Assembly (NCBI GenBank): GCA_040877625.1
Contig: JBBDNK010000024.1
Span: forward strand, 248,001 to 312,000
Source: Methylonatrum sp040877625
GTDB taxonomy: Bacteria > Pseudomonadota > Gammaproteobacteria > Nitrococcales > Aquisalimonadaceae
Direction of reading: 5' to 3'
DNA: 64,000 nt
Under the pieces are notes generated by a model. It saw only the letters and a list, made by a program, of their open reading frames with translations. It was not told the DNA's origin and did no database searches. Below, in pieces: positions 57,189 to 64,000 of this stretch (positions are counted from its first letter, which is position 1; each line of letters begins with the position of its first letter). A program made the translations under genes and the position numbers.

Positions 57189-58493
57189 CTAGAACGCCCA
57201 GGTGGAGATTCCGGGAATAAAGGCGATCAGGAGCACCACGATCAGCATGGAGAACACATAGGGGATGGCGTTCTTCGCCACCTGCAATATGGGTTGCCCG
57301 GTTATTCCCGAGATCACGAAAAGATTCAGCCCCAGCGGCGGGGTGATGAAGCCGATGCCGAGCGAGGTAATCATGAAGATGCAGAACTGGATATCGTTCA
57401 TGCCGATTTCCTGCGCCAGCGGAAACATGATGGGCGCCAGGATCACGATGTTCGGCGTGGCCTCCATCAGACAGCCGGCAAGGATGAAGACACCGAGCAT
57501 CATCAGGATGATCAGGGTCGGATCCTCGGTCAGGGACTGAATCAGCGCGACGAAACCCTGCGGCACTTCCACCAGGATGAGCGCCTGCGCCAGGGGCAGG
57601 GAAACCGCGATAATCGGCAGGATGACGCCGTTCACCTTGGCCGAGCTTTCCAGCATTTTCGGAATGTCGCTCAGGGTCAGCGTCTTCTTGAAAAAGCCGA
57701 TGGCAACGGTCACCGCAACGGCAACGGCAGCCGCTTCGGTGGGCGTAAAGACGCCCGAATAGATACCGCCGAGAATGATGAACGGAATGGAAAGCGCGTA
57801 TTTGGCATCCCAGACCACGCGCAGCCAGTTCTTGAACGAGAACGTGAGCTCGCTGTTCTCATGACCCTGAATGCGGTTGATCACGACATTGGTCACCATC
57901 ACCGAGACCAGCACCAGCACACCCGGCACCACGGCGGCGATGAACAGGCTCGCAGCGGAAATGCCGAGGATCATGCCGATAATGATGTAGGCGATGGACG
58001 GCGGTATCAGTATGCCGGTACAGGCCCCCGAGGCGACCAGCGCCGCCGCATACGCTGGCGGATAACCCTTCTCCACCAGCCGCCCGAATGTCATCCGGCC
58101 AACCGCGGCGCAGCCGGCGGCGTCGGAGCCCGAGATGCAGGAGAAAAAGCCGCATCCCAACACTGTCGACGTACCCATACCGGTACGCAGCGACCCCATG
58201 GTCGCTTCCGCGACATTCAGAAGCTTGTTGGACAGACCGGACCTGACAAGTGCATCGCCGGTCAGTAGGTAAAGCGGAATCGCGATCAGCGCAAACGCGT
58301 TCACACCGTTGAACAGGCTCTCGCCGAGCAACGACAGCGGCAACACCCCGGTAAGCCAGAGCATGGTCAGCGCGCTCAACCCCAGCGCGATCCAGACCGG
58401 AACCGCCATCAGGAACAGCACACCGAGCAGGATCAGCGAGATGATGACATCGGGGCCGATCTCGATTGCGGTGTCATACGATTGATACAGCAT
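57189..58493 (-). CDS. dctM: TRAP transporter large permease (DctM)
   Basis: This 434-aa inner-membrane protein is the ion-coupled transport subunit. ISLILLGVLFLMAVPVWIALGLSALTMLW, SCISGSDAAGCAAVGRMTFGRLVEKGYPPAYAAALVASGACTGILIPPSIAYIIIGM and a late AGCLMEATPNIVILAPIMFPLAQEIGMNDIQFCIFMITSLGIGFITPPLGLNLFV are classical DctM motifs. It starts three bases after the DctQ stop. Sodium coupling is typical of the family. Confidence 0.94.
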   Translation of the reverse strand: MLYQSYDTAIEIGPDVIISLILLGVLFLMAVPVWIALGLSALTMLWLTGVLPLSLLGESLFNGVNAFALIAIPLYLLTGDALVRSGLSNKLLNVAEATMGSLRTGMGTSTVLGCGFFSCISGSDAAGCAAVGRMTFGRLVEKGYPPAYAAALVASGACTGILIPPSIAYIIIGMILGISAASLFIAAVVPGVLVLVSVMVTNVVINRIQGHENSELTFSFKNWLRVVWDAKYALSIPFIILGGIYSGVFTPTEAAAVAVAVTVAIGFFKKTLTLSDIPKMLESSAKVNGVILPIIAVSLPLAQALILVEVPQGFVALIQSLTEDPTLIILMMLGVFILAGCLMEATPNIVILAPIMFPLAQEIGMNDIQFCIFMITSLGIGFITPPLGLNLFVISGITGQPILQVAKNAIPYVFSMLIVVLLIAFIPGISTWAF

Positions 58494-58496
58494 GCT

Positions 58497-59015
58497 TTAC
58501 CCCTCGTCGAAGAGCTTCTGGCCGATCATGGGGTCGCGCCCATGCCAGCAGTCGCTGACATCGCGGACGAGCGCTTCGATGGCGCGGAAAAGCACCAGGG
58601 CAAAACCGAACGGCACGGCCAGCAGGAACCAGGCTCTCGGCAGCCGCAGCCCGTCGGTGACTGAACCGAACCTGAGCGAAACCAGCACCGGATCGACCGA
58701 CCAGTAAAAGGCAAAGCAGGCAAAGATGATGATCGCGACGCTGCCGACGGCGCCCAGGAACGTCACGCCCCGCGGCGGCAGCATTACCTGTATCACGTCG
58801 AAGCGGATATGGGAGCGGTTCTTGACACCGACCGCGGCGCCAATCCAGATCAGGTAGACAAACGCGTAGCGTGCCGCCTCCTCACCCCACAGCGATGAAT
58901 AATCGAACAGGAACCGCCGTGCCACTTCGATGACGATGACCAGAACGACAAACGCATACAGCCACAGCATCAGCCAGCGTTCGGCGTTGTCGTTCAGCAG
59001 CCTGAGAAATCGCAT
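58497..59015 (-). CDS. dctQ: TRAP transporter small permease (DctQ)
   Basis: A 172-aa membrane protein with four helices: LMLWLYAFVVLVIVIEVARRFLFDYSSLWGEEAARYAFVYLIWIGAAVGVKNRSHIRFDVI, then FLGAVGSVAIIIFACFAFYWSVD and WFLLAVPFGFALVLFRAIEAL. WGEEAARYAFVYLIWIGAA and HIRFDV are typical DctQ motifs. GGGGGG precedes the ATG at 59015. It is the first gene of the IclR-controlled operon. Confidence 0.92.
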   Translation of the reverse strand: MRFLRLLNDNAERWLMLWLYAFVVLVIVIEVARRFLFDYSSLWGEEAARYAFVYLIWIGAAVGVKNRSHIRFDVIQVMLPPRGVTFLGAVGSVAIIIFACFAFYWSVDPVLVSLRFGSVTDGLRLPRAWFLLAVPFGFALVLFRAIEALVRDVSDCWHGRDPMIGQKLFDEG

Positions 59016-59175
59016 CGCGCCCCCCTGCCTGTAACCGCAAGGGCCACGCGCAAAGCGCTCGCTCCGGTCCTGCACGGCATCTCGGGGATGCGAATTGTCA
59101 TTTGCGTTCTCCTCCAGCCGGCACGTCCGGTTAACGGACTGCGGGGATCACGCGGCGACATGTCCCCGGCCTTTA

Positions 59176-59213
59176 TGTATCGTTATTTAATTCTCAATGT
59201 ATCGAAATTTGAA
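59176..59213. promoter_or_regulatory. candidate IclR operators before the TRAP operon
   Basis: TGTATCGTTATTTAA (59176-59190) and TGTATCGAAATTTGAA (59198-59213) are tandem related sequences about 160-200 bases before dctQ. Similar sequences precede the regulator gene and the E2-like gene (60170 and 60265). The 284-bp gap 59016-59299 otherwise shows no gene. Confidence 0.5.
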
Positions 59214-59299
59214 CCGGTGTCAAGATGACGGACAAGGCCGGGCAGCGGCTCGACGCGCGACCGCAAGCGACAGACCGGGGGAAATACGGGGAAGAAGTC

Positions 59300-60106
59300 T
59301 TATCCGACGCGGTAACACACCGCCAGCTTTGCGGCGGCTTCGTGCAGCAGGGGCAGATCCTTGCGGAGTTCTGAGACGGTCAGACGGGCGCTGGGTGCCG
59401 CCACCGCAAGCCCGAGCATCGGATGGTCGTCACCCAGGGGTATCGGCACGGCCATACCGACGACTCCGGAAAAATATTCTTCGTTATCCAGTGAGACGCC
59501 CTCAATGGCGATGGCTTCCAGCTCACGGCGAAGTTGGCCGGCGTCGGTGATGGTGTGTTCGGTAAATCGCCGCAGCTTCATCGTCTGAAGATATTTTTCC
59601 AGCTGCACCTGGGGGAGCTGGCTGAGGAGCAGTTTGCCCAGGGCGCTGCAATGCAGGGGAACTTCGCTGCCCGGCTCCAGCCGCAGCGACAACGGCCACT
59701 CGGCCTCGACGCGGTCAATGTAGCGAACGCGCCCGTTGGCAATGATGCCGACGTTGCAGGTCTCCTTGGTCGTCGCGGCCAGGTCCAGCAGGATGTCGTG
59801 CCGCGGCCCGCGCTGGGCGGCGCGGGCGACCACGGCGAGCGCGAGGCTGAGCAGCTCATCGCCTTCGATAAGCTGGCTTCGTGCCGCGTCCCGCTTGAGA
59901 AAACCGAGCCGGATCAGATTGCCGATGATGCGATTGGTGGTGGGGCGTGGAATGCCGAGGGTCGCGGAGATCTGCGCGGCGGACGGCGAATGCACCGGCT
60001 GCATGACCATTTTCAGCACGTCGAGCGCCTTGCGAAGCGGCCCACTCTGACTGGATGCGGAGGCAACGCCCGAGGCGGTTCGAACAGTGGTTCGTCGAGC
60101 TGACAT
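59300..60106 (-). CDS. IclR family transcriptional regulator
   Basis: This 268-aa regulator has the N-terminal winged helix (LRKALDVLKMVMQPVHSPSAAQISATLGIPRPTTNRIIGNLIRLGFLKRD) and the C-terminal IclR effector domain (VGIIANGRVRYIDRVEAEWPLSLRLEPGSEVPLHCSALGKLLLSQLP, GVSLDNEEYFSGVVGMAVPIPLGDDHPMLGLAVAAPSARL). It sits between the minus-strand TRAP/E1 operon and the plus-strand E2-like/E3 genes and likely controls both. GGAG precedes the ATG at 60106; the codon before it is TTG. Confidence 0.92.
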   Translation of the reverse strand: MSARRTTVRTASGVASASSQSGPLRKALDVLKMVMQPVHSPSAAQISATLGIPRPTTNRIIGNLIRLGFLKRDAARSQLIEGDELLSLALAVVARAAQRGPRHDILLDLAATTKETCNVGIIANGRVRYIDRVEAEWPLSLRLEPGSEVPLHCSALGKLLLSQLPQVQLEKYLQTMKLRRFTEHTITDAGQLRRELEAIAIEGVSLDNEEYFSGVVGMAVPIPLGDDHPMLGLAVAAPSARLTVSELRKDLPLLHEAAAKLAVCYRVG

Positions 60107-60169
60107 CAATCACTCCAGCAAAGGCGGCACGGTATGTACCGCAAGGTGCGGGCGGAATTTTAGCCCTTT

Positions 60170-60282
60170 TGTATCGAATTCTGAAATGCCACGGCCGATC
60201 AAGCCATAACAAACACGCCGCCGGCGTGGCCATACCGCCAAACCCTTGACCTCAACAAGCGGCATGATCGAACATTTGAATC
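60170..60282. promoter_or_regulatory. candidate IclR operators in the divergent region
   Basis: TGTATCGAATTCTGAA (60170-60185) lies upstream of the regulator, and TGATCGAACATTTGAA (60265-60280) upstream of the E2-like gene. Both share the ATCGAA-N2/3-TTGAA core with the TRAP-operon sites, giving one site for each of the three transcription units. Confidence 0.5.
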
Positions 60283-60381
60283 ATTATGTGATTTGATTTG
60301 GATTATAGTACGATCCGACTATTGCCCTGCACATAGACCGGAGCAACGCGAGCCGGCGGCGACGAGGAAGGAGAAGACGGC

Positions 60382-61752
60382 ATGGCCTATATCAAGGATC
60401 TCCAGCTTCCCCGTATGGGGGAAGCGATGGATGCCGCACGCGTATCCCACTGGCACGTCAGCCCAGGCGAAACATTCAGCAAAGGCGACGTCCTGCTGGA
60501 AATCGAAACCGACAAGTCGGTTATCGAGGTGCCTGCCACCGAAGACGGCAAACTGGTCGAGCAGTTGATCGGCGCCGACGAGCTGATAGACGCCGACGCG
60601 CCGGTTGGGCGAATCGAAGTCGAGGGCGAAGCGCCCCCGGAAGAGAGCGACGCGCCCGCCGCCGCGGCGCCCGCACCGGCCCCCGCAACGCTGGCCGCCG
60701 ACGCGCCAACGACCACCACCGCTATGGCCGCACAGCCTGGCGCACCCGCCGCGCCGCAGACTGCAGCCCCGGACAGCGACCGCAAGTTTGCCACCCCCGT
60801 GGCACGCCAGATCGCCCGCACAAACGGCCTGGACATCACGGCCATTACCGGCAGCGGCCCGCATGGCAGGGTAACCAAGGCGGATGTCACCGCCGCCCTG
60901 GCGACCCGCGGCGGTGCGCAGCAACCGGATTCCGGAGGCCGGGTCGGCGGACGGGCCAGCGTCGACGACCGCGACATCGCCACCGCACACGGCGAACTGC
61001 ACATCCGCACCTGGACCCCGCCCGGTGCGAGCGACGCGGCGACGCTGGTGCTCATCCACGGCCTGTTCGGAGATCTCGATACCTGGGCGGGCACAGCCAG
61101 CGCAGCCAACCGCCTGGGGCTGCGCGTCATGGCCATGGACCTGCCCTGTCACGGCAGCAGCCGATCCGCCGTCACCCGCTTCACGGATATCATCGAGGCC
61201 GTCGCCGAGGCGATCGCCGGACAATGCCCGGGCCCGATAGCGCTTGTCGGCCACTCGTTCGGCGCCGCGGTCGCGGCCAGGGTTGCCCGCAAGCCGGATC
61301 TCGATATTGCCTCGCTGACGCTGTTCGCGCCGGTTGGCCTTGGTACCGAGATCGAGCAGTCCTTCCTCAACGGTATGGTCAACGCGGGCTCGATCGCGTC
61401 CCTGGAGCGGGAGATGGGCAAACTGACGGTTGCCGGCGCAACGCCTTCCGGCGCCTACCTGAAGACCCTGCGCGAGCGCCTGGAGCAGCAGGCCGCGCCG
61501 CTGGCCGCGCTGTGCCGGGAAGTGAGCTGGAACGGTGTTCAGCAGCTCGACATCAGCGCCGATCTGCAGGCGCTTGAGTGCCCCATTACCCTGGTCTGCG
61601 GCAGGAGCGACGCAATCATACCGTGGCAACACGCACTGAATGCGCCGCCGCGCGCGGCCCTGCATATTGCCCCGGGCGTCGGCCACATGCCGCAGTGGGA
61701 AGCGACTGCCTTGACCGGCGAAATCATCGCCCGCGCGGCCGGCTACCGCTGA
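60382..61752 (+). CDS. lipoyl-domain protein fused to alpha/beta hydrolase (AcoC-like E2)
   Basis: This 456-aa protein has a lipoyl domain (1-80) with lipoylated Lys45 in EIETDKSVIEV, an Ala/Pro linker, a peripheral-subunit-binding domain (about 135-172, FATPVARQIARTNGLDITAITGSGPHGRVTKADV), and then, in place of the usual acyltransferase core, an alpha/beta hydrolase (HGLFGD, GHSFG with Ser292, GVGHMPQWE with the catalytic His). Acetoin dehydrogenase AcoC proteins have this lipoyl-plus-hydrolase layout (known). It probably receives an acyl group from E1. AAGGAGA precedes the ATG. Confidence 0.9.
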   Translation: MAYIKDLQLPRMGEAMDAARVSHWHVSPGETFSKGDVLLEIETDKSVIEVPATEDGKLVEQLIGADELIDADAPVGRIEVEGEAPPEESDAPAAAAPAPAPATLAADAPTTTTAMAAQPGAPAAPQTAAPDSDRKFATPVARQIARTNGLDITAITGSGPHGRVTKADVTAALATRGGAQQPDSGGRVGGRASVDDRDIATAHGELHIRTWTPPGASDAATLVLIHGLFGDLDTWAGTASAANRLGLRVMAMDLPCHGSSRSAVTRFTDIIEAVAEAIAGQCPGPIALVGHSFGAAVAARVARKPDLDIASLTLFAPVGLGTEIEQSFLNGMVNAGSIASLEREMGKLTVAGATPSGAYLKTLRERLEQQAAPLAALCREVSWNGVQQLDISADLQALECPITLVCGRSDAIIPWQHALNAPPRAALHIAPGVGHMPQWEATALTGEIIARAAGYR

Positions 61753-61798
61753 TCGGAGAAGTCCGCGCCAGCAACCAGCCATACGCGAAGAAGATGCC

Positions 61799-63196
61799 AT
61801 GCAACAGAACACGTTCGACCTGATCGTCGTCGGCGCTGGACCAGGCGGCTACGTGGCCGCGCTCCGCGCCGCGCAGCTGGGGCTCCGCACCGCAATAGTG
61901 GAACGCGAGCACCTGGGTGGAATATGCCTGAACTGGGGCTGCATTCCGGCCAAATCGCTGCTCCGTTCAGCCGAAGTGCTGGACCTGATGCGGCGCGCCG
62001 AAGAATTCGGCCTCGGTGCCGACAATGTGCGGCACGATCTGGCAGCGATCGTTGCGCGCTCCCGCGAGGTGGTTACCCGGCTCACGCAGGGCGTCCGACA
62101 CCTGCTGCGCAAAGGCGGCGTCACCATCATCGAGGGCGAAGCCACCCTCCCCGCCAGAGGGCTGGTCGCCGTCACCGATGCACACGGCAAGACATCCGAG
62201 TACCGGGCCCGGGACATTGTTATCGCAACCGGCGCCCGGGCCAGGGAACTGCCCGGACTGGAAAGCGACGGCAGGCGCGTGTGGACCTACCGCCACGCGC
62301 TGGTCCCGGAAACCACGCCTGAACGGCTGCTGATCGTCGGCTCCGGCGCCATCGGCATCGAATTCGCCAGTTTCTACCGTGCTCTGGGCACCGAGGTCAC
62401 GGTGGTCGAGGTACGGGACCGCATCCTGCCCGCCGAAGATGCCGAGATCTCGGAGCTGGCAGGCAAACAGTTCACGGAGCGCGGCATCCGGGTTCTCACC
62501 TCGGCAACCGTCTCCAGTGCCGAATGCCACGCCGACAAGGTTATCTGTCAGATAAGACAGGGCGACCGCGAGCACAGCCTGGAGGTCGACAATGTGATCT
62601 CCGCCGTCGGCATTACCGGCAATGTCGAAGGCCTGGGTCTGGAGGCGCTGGGCGTCATGCTTGAGCGCAACCAGGTGGTGGTCGATGCCTGCTGCCGCAC
62701 CGACGTGGCCGGCATCTGGGCAATCGGCGATGTCGCCGGCGCACCCTGGCTGGCCCACAAGGCAAGCCACGAAGGGACCATGGTGGCGGAACTGATCGCC
62801 GGCGGCTCACCCAGCCCGGTCGAGCCCACCGATATACCACGGTGTACCTACAGTCAGCCGCAGATCGCGAGCGTCGGCCTGACCGAGGAACAGGCCCGCG
62901 CGCACGGCCGCCGGGTGAAGGTCGGCCGCTTTCCATTCCAGGCCAGCGGCAAGGCGCTTGCCCAGGGAGAACCGCAAGGGCTGGTCAAGACGATCTTCGA
63001 CGATGCAACCGGAGAGCTGCTGGGCGCGCACATGATCGGCGCCGACGTCACGGAGCTGATTCACGGTTACACCGTGAGCCGCACCCTGGAAACCACCGGA
63101 CAGGAGCTGATGGACACGGTCTTCCCCCACCCCACGCTCTCGGAAGCACTGCACGAAAGTGTACTGAGCGCGTATGGGCGGGCCCTGCATTACTGA
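61799..63196 (+). CDS. lpdA: dihydrolipoyl dehydrogenase (E3)
   Basis: This 465-aa flavoenzyme reoxidises the lipoyl group with NAD+. FAD loop VVGAGPGGYVAALRAAQLG, redox disulfide Cys43/Cys48 in GGICLNWGCIPAKSLL, NAD loop LIVGSGAIGIEFASFYRALGTEVTVVEV, VWAIGD-like AGIWAIGDVAGAPWLAHKASHEG, and the C-terminal base His in FPHPTLSEALHESVL are all present. It follows the E2-like gene by 46 bases and completes the complex. Confidence 0.95.
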   Translation: MQQNTFDLIVVGAGPGGYVAALRAAQLGLRTAIVEREHLGGICLNWGCIPAKSLLRSAEVLDLMRRAEEFGLGADNVRHDLAAIVARSREVVTRLTQGVRHLLRKGGVTIIEGEATLPARGLVAVTDAHGKTSEYRARDIVIATGARARELPGLESDGRRVWTYRHALVPETTPERLLIVGSGAIGIEFASFYRALGTEVTVVEVRDRILPAEDAEISELAGKQFTERGIRVLTSATVSSAECHADKVICQIRQGDREHSLEVDNVISAVGITGNVEGLGLEALGVMLERNQVVVDACCRTDVAGIWAIGDVAGAPWLAHKASHEGTMVAELIAGGSPSPVEPTDIPRCTYSQPQIASVGLTEEQARAHGRRVKVGRFPFQASGKALAQGEPQGLVKTIFDDATGELLGAHMIGADVTELIHGYTVSRTLETTGQELMDTVFPHPTLSEALHESVLSAYGRALHY

Positions 63197-63236
63197 AGCC
63201 TCCGCCGGCCGTTGCCGTATCACCTATCCTTATTCG

Positions 63237-63632
63237 TTAGGTCTTCAGCCCGGTCAGTGACAAGGTGATGCCCACAAGCGCCAGGGCGAGAAGGCACAGC
63301 GTGGGAAGCATGGACATCATGAAGCCAGTGCCGCGCTTGGACGGATCGCTGACGTACGCACGCCAGTAGAGGTGCCGCCCGACCAGGTAGACAACACCCA
63401 GGCCAGCAACCAAAGGGGTAGGCCAATACCTTGAGGCCAGGAATAGCGCGGGGAGAAAGGCGACCAGGGTTTCCAGCGTGTTCATCTGAACGCGATACAT
63501 GCGCTCAAAGCCGTCGTGGCCTGTGATCGCTGGTGCCTTAAGGCCGGACTGCCGACGCGCGAGTCCAGTCAGCGCACCGAAGGAAAAAAATTGAAGCACC
63601 GCGATGACAGCGACAAACTCTACGTATTGCAT
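63237..63632 (-). CDS. MAPEG family membrane protein
   Basis: A 131-aa four-helix membrane protein: FVAVIAVLQFFSFGALTGLARRQSGLKAPAITGHDGFERMYRVQMNTLETLVAFLPALFLASRYW, VAGLGVVYLVGRHLYWRAYVSDPSKRGTGF. The ERMYRVQMNTLE...GRHLYWRAYV pattern is that of MAPEG (eicosanoid/glutathione metabolism) proteins; bacterial members have glutathione transferase-like activity or unknown roles. AGGAGAGG precedes the ATG at 63632. Convergent with lpdA. Confidence 0.88.
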   Translation of the reverse strand: MQYVEFVAVIAVLQFFSFGALTGLARRQSGLKAPAITGHDGFERMYRVQMNTLETLVAFLPALFLASRYWPTPLVAGLGVVYLVGRHLYWRAYVSDPSKRGTGFMMSMLPTLCLLALALVGITLSLTGLKT

Positions 63633-63717
63633 TTCCTCTCCTGAAGATAGTCCTACGGAACAAGGCCTAGCGCCAGCAATCACGCGCTCGTCGCGCGCAT
63701 TGCATTGTTATGCCACT

Positions 63718-63745
63718 TGTACCAAAATATACCAATTATTGGTAC
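63718..63745. promoter_or_regulatory. ParD operator palindrome
   Basis: TACCAATTATTGGTA (63730-63744) is a perfect 15-bp palindrome, with another GTACCAA half-site just upstream, 16 bases before the antitoxin start. Ribbon-helix-helix antitoxins usually bind such sites and repress their own operon (known). Confidence 0.65.
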
Positions 63746-63760
63746 TTTTGAGGTGGCGGC

Positions 63761-64000
63761 ATGCCTAAAAATACCAGCATCACACTTGGCGAGCACTTCG
63801 AGGCATTCATTACCGAACAGCTCAAAAGCGGTCGCTACAGTTCAACCAGTGAGGTTGTGAGAGCCGGGCTACGCCTGCTCGAAGATTCCGAGACCAAGCT
63901 CGGTACGCTCAGAAAGATGCTCGAAGAGGGTGAAAACAGTGGCTTTGTCGACTATTCCTATGAGGCACTGATTTCTGAACTGGATAGTGAAAACCATTAA
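63761..64000 (+). CDS. parD: ParD-type antitoxin (ribbon-helix-helix)
   Basis: This complete 79-aa antitoxin begins MPKNTSITLGEHFEAFITEQLKSGRYSSTSEVVRAGLRLLEDSETKLGTLRKMLEEGENSG, the DNA-binding N-terminus of ParD/CC2985-type proteins, followed by an acidic C-terminus (FVDYSYEALISELDSENH) that normally wraps the toxin. The stop is the last codon of the window, so a parE toxin gene is expected immediately to the right. GAGGTGG precedes the ATG. Confidence 0.9.
   Translation: MPKNTSITLGEHFEAFITEQLKSGRYSSTSEVVRAGLRLLEDSETKLGTLRKMLEEGENSGFVDYSYEALISELDSENH

Noticed and set aside
56709..58268. 519-aa His/Arg/Asp-rich plus-strand frame
   Set aside because: Antisense of the SDR and DctM genes; its composition reflects reversed membrane-helix codons.
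1..64000. CRISPR arrays, tRNA or rRNA genes
   Set aside because: No regularly spaced repeat array and no tRNA or rRNA sequence was recognised anywhere in the window by eye.

Overview
The window is high-GC, tightly packed chromosomal DNA from what looks like a halophilic or purple-sulfur-type gammaproteobacterium (Ectothiorhodospiraceae/Chromatiales-like). This is an inference from gene content: three phasins and a PhaC-like protein for polyhydroxyalkanoate (PHA) storage, an iron-sulfur APS reductase, a DmdC-like acyl-CoA dehydrogenase, TRAP transport, c-di-GMP enzymes and a VpsR-like activator. No rRNA, tRNA or CRISPR array was seen.

Layout. 1-6.2 kb: the start of hrpB, a hemolysin-III protein, a GAF-GGDEF cyclase, cfa, an orphan FliO-like protein, gloA, a phasin and a NUDIX hydrolase. 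6.2-20.6 kb: acyl-CoA dehydrogenase, cardiolipin synthase, SDR, small membrane proteins, a PhaC-like hydrolase, two phasins with matching promoter/operators, FkbM methyltransferase, def, a DUF945 protein, a phosphoribosyltransferase and a HAD phosphatase. 20.6-26.4 kb: a polyamine-type gamma-glutamylation cluster (aldehyde dehydrogenase, SDR, glutamine-synthetase-like ligase, RpiR regulator, glutamine amidotransferase). 26.5-31.3 kb: PAS-GGDEF-EAL protein, APS reductase with a hairpin over its ribosome binding site, FKBP isomerase, DUF2726 protein. 31.4-39.3 kb: an unknown membrane operon, CaiB-type CoA transferase plus acyl-CoA dehydrogenase, panE, ChaC-like protein. 39.4-44.4 kb: outer-membrane barrel, VpsR-like sigma-54 activator and a four-gene operon of exported proteins around a periplasmic C39 peptidase. 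44.7-52.0 kb: substrate-binding protein, EamA transporter, VOC and monooxygenase-like proteins, dgkA, a TolB-like/TPR protein divergent from a TTC38-like protein. 52.1-63.2 kb: an IclR-controlled catabolic locus with TRAP transporter, fused E1 alpha-beta, lipoyl protein fused to a hydrolase, and E3. 63.2-64.0 kb: MAPEG protein and the ParD antitoxin of a pair cut by the window edge.

Two things stand out. First, a dispersed family of small non-coding inverted-repeat elements (ends GGAGCCTCTGAT or GGAGACAYTGAT) has inserted at CTAG-like sites about nine times, usually exactly at stop codons. It ranges from about 175 bp hairpins to 30-bp minimal copies that still carry 4-bp flanking repeats, and it supplies the C-terminus of a PhaC-like protein. 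Second, the exported C39-peptidase operon is preceded by a candidate sigma-54 promoter, lies near a VpsR-like activator, and encodes an exported protein with a double-glycine-type leader. It resembles functional-amyloid (Fap-like) or adhesin biogenesis but matches no system I can name exactly.
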